From Deltaproteobacteria bacterium (lineage in GTDB: Bacteria; Desulfobacterota_B; Binatia; UBA9968), in assembly GCA_030620935.1 (NCBI GenBank), contig JAUXIP010000165.1:1-5502 (forward strand): DNA of 5,502 nucleotides. The letters are read 5' to 3'. Shown here in pieces: positions 1 through 5,502 of this stretch; position 1 is the stretch's first letter, and each line of letters opens with the position of its first letter. A program made the translations under genes and the position numbers. Below the pieces are notes generated by a model. It saw only the letters and a program-made list of their open reading frames with translations. It was not told the DNA's origin and made no database searches.

Positions 1-8
1 CGCAAAGG

Positions 9-37
9 TTGACAAAAGAGCGTTTCTATACTAATCA
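9..37 (+). promoter_or_regulatory. Possible promoter elements in the leader (weak)
   Basis: A perfect sigma70 -35 hexamer TTGACA lies at 9-14. The best -10-like hexamer, TATACT at 27-32, matches five of six consensus bases but is only 12 bases downstream, too close for a normal promoter. At the normal 17-base spacing (32-37) the hexamer TAATCA is a poor match. The location just before the first gene of a tight operon is suitable, so a promoter here is plausible but not shown. Confidence 0.2.
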
Positions 38-52
38 AAAAGACTAATCTAG

Positions 53-400
53 GTGACTTCAGAGAAGGCCAATTCATCAGATCAGCAAGTAGATCAAGAG
101 GTCGAGAAATTAGCGGAAGAGCTTGGTCGGTTGATCCAGAGCGCTGAGCCGCAGAGGCGGGAAGATCTCAAGGAGTTGGCCTATACCCTTATCCGCGAGG
201 AGATGTTCCAGAGGGGTGAGGGGGAAAAAGCGGGAGAGACATCACCTCCGGGTCCCTTCAATCCATTAGGAAGCGGTGTTCTCATTTTTGTTTTGGGAGC
301 TGGCCTGTCTTTTATATTCGGGCCGGTGGGGTTGGTTCTGATGTTGGGCGGGATATTCTTTATCTTGTGGGGTGCGGCGATCAGTTGGATCAAGAAGTGA
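53..400 (+). CDS. Small membrane protein of unknown function, first gene of the bc operon
   Basis: I do not recognise a family. The 115-residue product has a hydrophilic, acidic and probably helical N-terminal half (about residues 10-60, rich in Glu, Gln, Arg and Leu), a Pro/Gly-rich linker (about 63-73), and two closely spaced hydrophobic segments (about 75-91 and 92-112) ending in Lys-Lys. There is no signal peptide, Cys motif or haem motif. The GTG start is chosen because a TAG stop lies immediately upstream in frame (50-52) and the next in-frame ATG is residue 51, which would remove the helical domain. No clear Shine-Dalgarno sequence precedes it, which makes the start less certain. It ends seven bases before the Rieske start, so it is probably co-transcribed and may be an accessory or assembly factor of the complex; that role is inferred from position only. 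Confidence 0.72.
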   Translation: MTSEKANSSDQQVDQEVEKLAEELGRLIQSAEPQRREDLKELAYTLIREEMFQRGEGEKAGETSPPGPFNPLGSGVLIFVLGAGLSFIFGPVGLVLMLGGIFFILWGAAISWIKK

Positions 401-407
401 AAAAGCG

Positions 408-941
408 ATGGCAGACGAAGAGAAAAAGACATCAGCGCCGGTAAAAAAAGGTATTTGGTCCCGCCGGGACTTTTTTACGCGCTTGGGTTGGGGCGGATTC
501 GGCATTTTTTCGCTTTTTGGCCTGTTGGGTTTTTTACGCTCCGCATTTCCCCGGGTTCTTTTCCAACCGCCCGCGACGTTCAAGGCAGGGATTCCCTCCG
601 ACTACGCCTTGGGCGAGGTCAGCGAGAAATACAAGCAGGACCAGCGCGTCTGGATCGTGCGGGAGAAAGGCGGCATCTATGCCGTTTTTGCGAAGTGTAC
701 CCATTTGGGCTGTACGCCTCGTTGGCTGGCGGCGGAGAACAAGTTCAAATGTCCCTGTCATGGGAGCGGATTTTTTAAAAGCGGTCTGAATTTCGAGGGG
801 CCTGCTCCCCGTCCTCTCGACCGGTTTAAGATCAACGTGAATCCGGACGGACAGCTCATCGTGGACAAGAGCAAAGTCTTTAAGATGGGTCCGGGTGTGG
901 AGCCCGATGAACAATATCCGGACAGCATCCTGAAAGTTTGA
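408..941 (+). CDS. Rieske 2Fe-2S iron-sulfur subunit of a cytochrome bc-type complex
   Basis: This subunit takes one electron from quinol at the Qo site and passes it to the c-type cytochrome on the outer face of the membrane. The 177-residue product has a Tat-like motif SRRDFF (residues 18-23) followed by a hydrophobic segment (about 27-46), the usual uncleaved anchor of Rieske proteins. Box 1 is CTHLGC (97-102) and box 2 is CPCHGS (115-120). By family rules Cys97, His99, Cys115 and His118 bind the cluster, and Cys102-Cys117 form the disulfide. The position of the potential-raising Tyr is Phe122. The ATG at 408 is preferred over an upstream in-frame ATG at 372, which lies inside the preceding gene and adds 12 residues before a normal Tat leader. 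The next gene, cytochrome b, starts 11 bases downstream. The symbol is left empty because petA, petC and qcrA are all used for this subunit in different lineages. Confidence 0.96.
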   Translation: MADEEKKTSAPVKKGIWSRRDFFTRLGWGGFGIFSLFGLLGFLRSAFPRVLFQPPATFKAGIPSDYALGEVSEKYKQDQRVWIVREKGGIYAVFAKCTHLGCTPRWLAAENKFKCPCHGSGFFKSGLNFEGPAPRPLDRFKINVNPDGQLIVDKSKVFKMGPGVEPDEQYPDSILKV

Positions 942-952
942 TGAGATAGCTT

Positions 953-1729
953 ATGAGTATGAAGAAGTGGGAAGAGATCAAAAAGGACATTGTCGAGAAC
1001 CAGGTCTGGAAGGCAATCTTCCGTCACGGCTATGAGGACACCCCCCGCAACCGCGTTCTCATGGTCACGGCCAATGTGTGGATGCATTTGCATCCAGCCA
1101 AGGTGCGCCGGCACGGCGTGAGAATGCGGTTCACCTGGTGCATGGGAGGGCTTACCTTTCTGATGTTCCTGGTCACGGTCGTCACCGGTATCTATTTGAT
1201 GTTTTATTACCGGCCGGTAGCTGAATACGCTTACGCCGATATGAAGGACCTAGACTTTAACATGCCTTTCGGCATGCTGATGCGGAACATGCATCGCTGG
1301 GCTGCTCACGCCATGGTCATTTTTGTGTGGCTCCATATGTTCCGTGTCTTTCTGACAGGTTCCTACAAACCCCCGCGGGAATTTAATTGGACCGTAGGTG
1401 TTCTGCTTTTGGTGTTGACCCTATTACTCAGCTTCACCGGCTATCTCCTGCCGTGGGACCAGCTCGCGATCTGGGCTGTGACCGTAGGTTCCAATATGGC
1501 GCGAGCGACGCCTCTGCTGGGACATGAAGGTCCGTTCGCCGATTTTGTCGGCGCCAATCCTATCTATGACGCCCGCGCGTTTCTGTTTGGGGGTGGGGAG
1601 ATCGGACCTCACACGCTACTCCGTTTTTATATTCTTCACTGTATTTTTTTCCCCCTGTTGGCGAGTCTTCTCATGGCGGTCCATTTTTGGCGCATTCGAA
1701 GAGACGGCTTCTCCGGACCGTCCCTGTAG
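953..1729 (+). CDS. petB: Cytochrome b, N-terminal haem-binding half (b6-like)
   Basis: This is the membrane subunit carrying haems bL and bH between the Qo and Qi quinone sites. The 258-residue product has four hydrophobic helices (about 64-85, 116-135, 146-166 and 225-246). The four haem ligands are His114/His128 (13 residues between) and His229/His244 (14 between); the 14-residue second spacing is the b6-type pattern, whereas mitochondrial-type cytochrome b has 13. GYLLPWDQ (163-170) is the conserved start of the Qo-site cd region. Cys63 in TWCMGG sits where b6 has its haem ci/cn-binding Cys (FYCLGG, from memory). The protein ends after helix D, so cytochrome b is split and completed by the next gene. 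The ATG at 953 is used; an in-frame ATG at 959 is an alternative two codons later. Neither has a strong Shine-Dalgarno sequence. Confidence 0.95.
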   Translation: MSMKKWEEIKKDIVENQVWKAIFRHGYEDTPRNRVLMVTANVWMHLHPAKVRRHGVRMRFTWCMGGLTFLMFLVTVVTGIYLMFYYRPVAEYAYADMKDLDFNMPFGMLMRNMHRWAAHAMVIFVWLHMFRVFLTGSYKPPREFNWTVGVLLLVLTLLLSFTGYLLPWDQLAIWAVTVGSNMARATPLLGHEGPFADFVGANPIYDARAFLFGGGEIGPHTLLRFYILHCIFFPLLASLLMAVHFWRIRRDGFSGPSL

Positions 1730-1748
1730 GCTTTACAGGTCGTGAAGA

Positions 1749-2522
1749 ATGGCTGACGCGGCTCAAGAGCAGAAAAAATCTCGCATAGTGGATGATAAGA
1801 TCCACACATGGCCTCATCTGGTCCGTGTGGAGTTTCTCGTCGCTGTCTTTGTGATGGTGGTCTTGATCCTGTGGTCCATCGTGATTGATGCTCCCCTTGA
1901 AGAGCCGGCCAACCCGACCCGCACCCCAAACCCATCCAAGGCCCCTTGGTATTTTTTGGGCCTCCAAGAAATGCTGGTTTATTTCGATCCCTGGCATGCG
2001 GGGGTGGTCATGCCCAGTCTTATCATCGTGGGGCTGATGATGATCCCCTTTATCGACATCAATCCCAAGGGGAACGGCTATTACACTTTTAAGGAGAGAA
2101 AGTACGAGATTTTGACCTTCATTTTAGGCTTCCACATTCTGTGGGTCAGCATGGTCATCATCGGAACCTTCTTCCGCGGTCCCGGATGGAATCTCTTCTG
2201 GCCCTGGCAACACTGGGACCCTCATAAAGTCGTCGCCTTAACGAACGTCGACCTGCCTTATCTCGTTGGATTTAGAGACTACACTTGGTCTGCAGTTTTC
2301 GGGCTGGCTGTGGTGGTGGGATACTTTGTGGTCACCACCCTTCTCTTTTATGTTTGGGTTCGCTGGGTCAAGGGGAAGGAATTTTTGGAGCGGTGGGGGA
2401 TGGTCCGCTTTCTCATCACGGCCATGCTTTTCGTCACAATGCTTTCCCTTCCTGCCAAAATGATCTTGAGGCTTGCCTTCAACGTAAAATATATTTTGGT
2501 CACACCCTGGATTAACATTTGA
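1749..2522 (+). CDS. Cytochrome b, C-terminal half (subunit IV-like, extended)
   Basis: This completes the split cytochrome b and supplies the ef loop of the Qo site. The 257-residue product has hydrophobic segments at about 28-46, 84-103, 119-141, 180-206 and 217-236. Typical subunit IV (PetD) has about 160 residues and three helices, so this protein has two extra segments, as in long C-terminal domains of bc1-type cytochrome b. The Qo motif usually written PEWY reads APWY (65-68, inside SKAPWYFLGLQEM), so the catalytic Glu position is Pro66. A Trp-rich loop GPGWNLFWPWQHW (144-156) and a basic C-terminal tail also resemble C-terminal cytochrome b proteins I recall from anaerobic bacteria. 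There are no haem ligands, as expected for this half. The ATG lies 19 bases after the N-terminal half. Its TGA overlaps the next ATG. Confidence 0.93.
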   Translation: MADAAQEQKKSRIVDDKIHTWPHLVRVEFLVAVFVMVVLILWSIVIDAPLEEPANPTRTPNPSKAPWYFLGLQEMLVYFDPWHAGVVMPSLIIVGLMMIPFIDINPKGNGYYTFKERKYEILTFILGFHILWVSMVIIGTFFRGPGWNLFWPWQHWDPHKVVALTNVDLPYLVGFRDYTWSAVFGLAVVVGYFVVTTLLFYVWVRWVKGKEFLERWGMVRFLITAMLFVTMLSLPAKMILRLAFNVKYILVTPWINI

Positions 2523-2689
2523 TGTTCTATGTTGCAAAAGTTCTCCAGGCGGTTGGGCTTGCAGACGTGGGCTATGCCCTGTTTGTCGGCATTGTGCAAA
2601 ATTTCTCTATGGCCGAAGAGATCGTGCTCACGCTGATCGGCGTCGGCGTGTTTGCCCTGGGTCGTGTGCTAGAGCAAAGAGTCGCGTAA
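2522..2689 (+). CDS. 55-residue single-span membrane protein, possible small subunit of the complex
   Basis: This short ORF begins MFYVAKVLQAVG and ends LEQRVA. It has one clear hydrophobic span (about 32-48) and a moderately hydrophobic N-terminal stretch (about 10-25). Its ATG shares the A of the preceding TGA (T-G-A-T-G at 2520-2524). No Shine-Dalgarno sequence is seen, so translation by termination-reinitiation is likely. It ends 10 bases before the octahaem cytochrome start and fills the gap exactly, with an open frame throughout, which supports it being real. I do not recognise a family. By position and size it could be a peripheral single-helix subunit, analogous to (but not visibly homologous with) the small subunits of b6f complexes; this is inference. 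Confidence 0.75.
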   Translation: MFYVAKVLQAVGLADVGYALFVGIVQNFSMAEEIVLTLIGVGVFALGRVLEQRVA

Positions 2690-2694
2690 GAGGA
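2688..2694 (+). promoter_or_regulatory. Ribosome binding site of the octahaem cytochrome gene
   Basis: AAGAGGA at 2688-2694 overlaps the TAA stop of the small ORF and lies five bases before the ATG at 2700. It supports that ATG as the start and is a clearer site than those of the upstream genes. Confidence 0.6.
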
Positions 2695-2699
2695 CGAAG

Positions 2700-5333
2700 A
2701 TGGCGGTCCGAGGCATCGACGAAAAAGAAGAAAAGAAGTCCTACGGCAGTGTTTTTCTAATAGGCAGCGCTCTTTTGGCCGCCGTGACCTTGTGGTCCTT
2801 TTGGGACGATAACATCACGCGGCGTCCGTGGAAGAAATTCCAGGCTGACTTTTACGACCGCGACTATAAAAGGGCCCAGGCTGCCTATGATGGAGAGAAT
2901 CAAAAACTCCAAGAAGATCCTGCTTACCAGGAACTGGTCAAAAAGCTCGAGGCGGAGAAGAGAAGTCTTGAGGGGGGCGAGCTGGCCGAGACGCTGAGTG
3001 CCCTTCAAGAAGAGGAGGTCAAAGCGACTGTCCGCTTCACCGAGTTGGATCAGGAAGTCAAGTTCATCAAAAGCGAGCTGGAAGAGGCCTGGTATGAATA
3101 TGACCACGCAGTCCAGCAGGGGAGGGGTACCAAGTCCTATGAGGAGGTCATCGAGGCGCTAGATAAAGAAAAGGCCAAGCTCGATCCCGGACTGGAGGCG
3201 GCGCGGCAGAAACGGGAAAGAATCAAAGAGGAGATCAAACAAGTCCATTCGGGTGTCGAGGAACTGGAATCCGAATTATCTAAACTGACTGAAGAAAGAG
3301 ATAAGTGGCTCCTGGTCATGAACGATGTGACCATCGATCTTGGCCCGGCATCCATTTATAAAATTCCCAAAATTCAGCAGGTAGTGCTCGACGAATTCGA
3401 TCGCAACCGATTCGACGAGCCTGTGGCCCGCGTCGACCGATGCCAGACCTGTCATCGGGCGATCAACCGGCCCGGTTTTGAAGACCAGCCGAATCCTTTC
3501 CGTACTCATCCCCGCCGTGAGATTCTTTTAGCGGACACTGCCCATCCGCCGGGACAGTTCGGTTGCACCGCGTGCCATGAAGGGCAGGGAATGGCCGTGA
3601 ACAGTGTCGAACGGGCTCACGGAGAGGTCCACTACTGGGAATTTCCGCTTCTCCGCGGGAGCAAAGTCCAATCCAGTTGTGCCTCCTGCCACCTCGATGT
3701 CCAGAGTCTGGAAGACGCCCCTCTCTTGGCCGAAGGGCAGAGGATCTTTGAACAAATAGGATGCACCGGCTGCCATCTGGTCCAAGGGTATGAAAATATT
3801 CCCAAGGTCGGTCCCAGTCTGAGGCGGATCAGCGCGAAGGTGGACCCGAGTTGGATGGTGCGGTGGATTCAAAACCCCCAAGAGTATCGGCCACGCACGC
3901 GGATGCCGAACTTCTCTCTCAAGGAAGATGAGGCGATTGCCATAACTGCCTTCTTATGGTCGCTCTCCAAGGAGGGAGGAGAAAAGTGGCTTCAGGGACA
4001 TTCACTGCCGGCTGGTTTCCGCCAAGGGGATCCAAAGCTCGTCGCCGAAGGTAAGACTCTTGTAGCATCGATCGGCTGCAAGGGCTGTCACGGTTTTGCC
4101 GACGGAGAGTTTTCCACGGTGCTGGGTAAAGAGAAAGAGATTGTCCCCAACCTTAAAAATATTGCCGCCAAAGTCGGCCCTCGGTGGATTTATCACTGGA
4201 TCAGAAACCCCCGTGGATATTCTCCCGAGACCCGCATGCCGAGCCTGCGTCTGACGGATCGAGAGACTTCGGCCATTACCTCCTATCTGACGACTCTCGG
4301 CAGCAAATCAGGGGTGATAGCCGGTATACAAGAACGCCTCTCGGACGGTGAAAACATTAAGAGGGGAGAATCGCTGGTACGAAAGTATGGATGCTTCGGC
4401 TGCCACGATATTCCGGGGATGGAGAAAGAGTCCCGCATCGGCGTGGAGCTGACCACTTTCGGCTCGAAGACTTTGGAAGAGCTTTTCTTCGGCAATCGGC
4501 CGGAGATTCCCAGAACCTGGTACGATTGGACATATAACAAACTCAAGACTCCTCGGATTTATGCCACGGATCGGGTCGAGCAAGTGATGCCGCAGTTCAA
4601 TCTGACGGACGACGACATCAAGGCCCTGCGGACTGTGCTTGCCGGCTTCCGCGAGAAGAAGGTCCCGCACCGCTACCGCGCGGACCAGAGTCAGCGGGTA
4701 GTCGAGGTGGTCGAGGGCAGAAGATTGACGCATCAGTACAATTGCATCGGCTGCCACGAAATTGAGCGAAGGGGAGGCTTCATTCGCAAATATTATGAGA
4801 ATCCAGCCTTGGCGCCTCCAGTTCTCAACGGGGAAGGTGAGAAAGTCCAATCCAATTGGCTCTTCGGATTTCTGAAGCGGCCTATCCCAGTCAGGCCTTG
4901 GCTCCAAGTGCGCATGCCTACGTTCGGCTTTGCGGATGGAGAGGCGGCTTTGCTCGTTAATTATTTCAAGGGACTTTCCAAGGTTGAGATCCCCTATGTC
5001 TATTTTGACGAGCGTAGAGTCCCCGCAGAACATTTAGCAGCAGCCCCGAAGCTGGTTTCCAAGGACTATTTTGATTGCCTGAGCTGCCATCAGCAGGGAG
5101 ATAAAAAGCCTGAGGGTCCGGAGGAGGGTTGGGCGCCGGATCTGAACCTTGCCCAGAATCGTTTGAATCCGCATTGGATCATCAAGTGGCTGCAGGATCC
5201 CCAGAAGGTTCAGCCGGGGACCAAGATGCCTTCCTTTTTTCCGGGAGGGCCGGAGGATATACTAGGAGGGAAAGACGATAAACAGATCGAGGCAATGAGA
5301 GACTATATTATGCTATTGGGCAAGAGAGGGTAA
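2700..5333 (+). CDS. Membrane-anchored octahaem cytochrome c with coiled-coil stalk, likely replacing cytochrome c1/f
   Basis: The 877-residue product has a short charged N-terminus, one membrane anchor (about 17-35), and a highly charged helical region (about 56-205) with a break at GRGTK (141-145), probably a coiled coil or helical hairpin. A haem region with eight CXXCH motifs follows, at Cys248, 289, 327, 355, 460, 565, 682 and 793. Haems 1-3 are close together with several extra His residues nearby (270, 282, 307, 311). Haems 4-8 each sit in a class-I-like domain with a downstream Met in an MP motif: Met402, 513, 630, 739 and 843. The anchor is N-terminal and uncleaved, with the haems outside. 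Cytochrome c1 and f are single-haem proteins of about 250-300 residues anchored at the C-terminus, so this is a very different electron acceptor. Its position after Rieske and both cytochrome b halves indicates it takes electrons from the Rieske protein. The exact acceptor is unknown. Confidence 0.93.
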   Translation: MAVRGIDEKEEKKSYGSVFLIGSALLAAVTLWSFWDDNITRRPWKKFQADFYDRDYKRAQAAYDGENQKLQEDPAYQELVKKLEAEKRSLEGGELAETLSALQEEEVKATVRFTELDQEVKFIKSELEEAWYEYDHAVQQGRGTKSYEEVIEALDKEKAKLDPGLEAARQKRERIKEEIKQVHSGVEELESELSKLTEERDKWLLVMNDVTIDLGPASIYKIPKIQQVVLDEFDRNRFDEPVARVDRCQTCHRAINRPGFEDQPNPFRTHPRREILLADTAHPPGQFGCTACHEGQGMAVNSVERAHGEVHYWEFPLLRGSKVQSSCASCHLDVQSLEDAPLLAEGQRIFEQIGCTGCHLVQGYENIPKVGPSLRRISAKVDPSWMVRWIQNPQEYRPRTRMPNFSLKEDEAIAITAFLWSLSKEGGEKWLQGHSLPAGFRQGDPKLVAEGKTLVASIGCKGCHGFADGEFSTVLGKEKEIVPNLKNIAAKVGPRWIYHWIRNPRGYSPETRMPSLRLTDRETSAITSYLTTLGSKSGVIAGIQERLSDGENIKRGESLVRKYGCFGCHDIPGMEKESRIGVELTTFGSKTLEELFFGNRPEIPRTWYDWTYNKLKTPRIYATDRVEQVMPQFNLTDDDIKALRTVLAGFREKKVPHRYRADQSQRVVEVVEGRRLTHQYNCIGCHEIERRGGFIRKYYENPALAPPVLNGEGEKVQSNWLFGFLKRPIPVRPWLQVRMPTFGFADGEAALLVNYFKGLSKVEIPYVYFDERRVPAEHLAAAPKLVSKDYFDCLSCHQQGDKKPEGPEEGWAPDLNLAQNRLNPHWIIKWLQDPQKVQPGTKMPSFFPGGPEDILGGKDDKQIEAMRDYIMLLGKRG
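3432..3704 (+). other. Three-haem module of the octahaem cytochrome (haems 1-3)
   Basis: Residues 245-335 hold CQTCH (248-252), CTACH (289-293) and CASCH (327-331). No MP-type distal Met follows any of them. His270 (FRTHP), His282 (AHPP), His307 (RAHG) and His311 lie between the motifs and could be distal ligands, giving bis-His haems. The first motif follows the conserved-looking stretch RVDRC. Being nearest the stalk, this module may be the entry point for electrons; that is inference. Confidence 0.7.
3726..5318 (+). repeat. Five tandem divergent class-I cytochrome c domains (haems 4-8)
   Basis: The C-terminal 530 residues of the octahaem protein repeat one plan five times, at about residues 343-424, 447-535, 552-651, 668-762 and 784-873. 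Each has a short helix, CXXCH, a W-containing segment, then a Met-Pro motif (RMPNF, RMPSL, MPQF, RMPTF, KMPSF), and usually a final helix. Domains 1 and 2 are closest: both have an AKV-P-W segment, then W-I-x-N-P, then T-R-M-P. Domain 3 is the most divergent, with a longer insert between haem and Met. This points to internal duplication followed by divergence. Confidence 0.75.
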
Positions 5334-5343
5334 ATAGAGAATA

Positions 5344-5372
5344 TCGAATCGGCTTTTCCTATCGCGGTTCGA
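5344..5372 (+). other. Possible hairpin after the octahaem gene
   Basis: TCGAATCG (5344-5351) can pair with CGGTTCGA (5365-5372) to form eight base pairs including one G-U, around a 13-base loop. No T-run follows, so it is not a typical intrinsic terminator. It might mark RNA processing or stabilise the upstream message, or be chance. Confidence 0.25.
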
Positions 5373-5393
5373 CTAATCCATGAAGTGCAAGTG

Positions 5394-5400
5394 AAGGAGG
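5394..5400 (+). promoter_or_regulatory. Strong ribosome binding site for the downstream exported protein
   Basis: AAGGAGG at 5394-5400 is a near-perfect Shine-Dalgarno sequence five bases before the ATG at 5406. It is much stronger than any site inside the operon, suggesting this product is made at a higher level than the complex subunits. Confidence 0.8.
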
Positions 5401-5405
5401 TTCGT

Positions 5406-5502
5406 ATGAAAAAGACAAGTTGGTTATTCGCAATTTCAACAATCGCGGTCATGGTGTTTGGTCCATCGAGCCTATGGGCTTACCAAGGGGGCAGCGTAAA
5501 AG
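5406..5502 (+). CDS. Exported protein, N-terminus only (cut by window edge)
   Basis: Only 32 codons are visible. They encode a textbook Sec signal peptide: MKKTSW, a hydrophobic core (about 7-18), and a likely cleavage site after SLWA (about residue 25), with the mature chain beginning YQGGSVK. No CXXCH, lipobox or Tat motif is seen in this part. The product is therefore probably periplasmic or secreted, and could be a redox partner of the complex, but the family cannot be told from so little sequence. It lies 72 bases after the octahaem gene, a wider gap than elsewhere in the operon, so it may be co-transcribed or have its own promoter. Confidence 0.8.
   Translation, partial: MKKTSWLFAISTIAVMVFGPSSLWAYQGGSVK

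Noticed and set aside
372..407. Upstream in-frame ATG for the Rieske gene
   Set aside because: It lies inside the preceding gene and would add 12 residues ahead of an already complete Tat-type leader; the ATG at 408 fits normal gene spacing.
953..2522. Split cytochrome b as a frameshifted single gene
   Set aside because: Each half has its own start and stop and a sensible N-terminus, and the division after helix D matches the natural b6/subunit IV split, so this is a true two-gene arrangement.
4308..5033. A 241-residue open frame on the minus strand
   Set aside because: It lies wholly inside the octahaem cytochrome gene, which has strong haem motifs throughout; the minus-strand translation shows no recognisable domain and is a reading-frame shadow.
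5344..5372. Intrinsic terminator after the octahaem gene
   Set aside because: The stem has a 13-base loop and a G-U pair, and no T-run follows, so it lacks the terminator signature; kept only as a weak hairpin.
1..5502. Mobile element, CRISPR array or tRNA gene
   Set aside because: No transposase-like frame, terminal inverted repeats, regularly spaced repeats or cloverleaf-like segments were seen; the genes form one continuous respiratory operon with similar base composition.

Overview
This window is almost entirely one plus-strand operon for a divergent quinol:cytochrome c oxidoreductase (cytochrome bc / b6f family). It comes from a bacterium of moderate GC content (by eye a little over 50%). 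No 16S or other taxonomic marker is present. The combination of a split cytochrome b, a Tat-type Rieske protein and a very large multihaem cytochrome c in place of c1 or f recalls, from memory, anaerobic or chemolithotrophic lineages such as Desulfobacterota, Nitrospirota, Methylomirabilota (NC10) or anammox Planctomycetota. I cannot choose among them from the sequence.

Layout: 1-52 is a short leader of uncertain content. 53-400 encodes a 115-residue protein with two membrane segments and no recognised family. 408-941 encodes the Rieske 2Fe-2S subunit. 953-1729 encodes the haem-bearing N-terminal half of cytochrome b (b6-like). 1749-2522 encodes the C-terminal half (subunit IV-like, with extra helices). 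2522-2689 encodes a 55-residue single-span protein, overlapping the preceding stop by one base. 2700-5333 encodes an 877-residue membrane-anchored octahaem cytochrome c with a long coiled coil. 5334-5405 is a 72-base gap with a possible hairpin and a strong ribosome binding site. 5406 to the edge is the start of an exported protein cut by the window. The first six genes are separated by 19 bases or fewer, so co-transcription is likely.

How the genes probably work together: quinol is oxidised at the Qo site formed by the two cytochrome b halves and the Rieske head. One electron goes through the Rieske cluster and the other through the two b haems. A cysteine at the position of the b6 haem ci/cn ligand predicts a third, covalently bound haem in cytochrome b. 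The high-potential electron would pass from the Rieske protein to the octahaem protein, which has three closely spaced haems followed by five class-I-like His/Met domains, and then to an unknown acceptor. The Rieske cluster has Phe instead of the potential-raising Tyr, and the Qo motif reads APWY instead of PEWY. The Rieske change fits a low-potential, menaquinone-type chain (inference); the Qo change marks a divergent site.

The points most worth following up are the octahaem, coiled-coil replacement for cytochrome c1/f, the predicted haem cn, the altered Qo motif, and the two small uncharacterised membrane proteins encoded within the operon.
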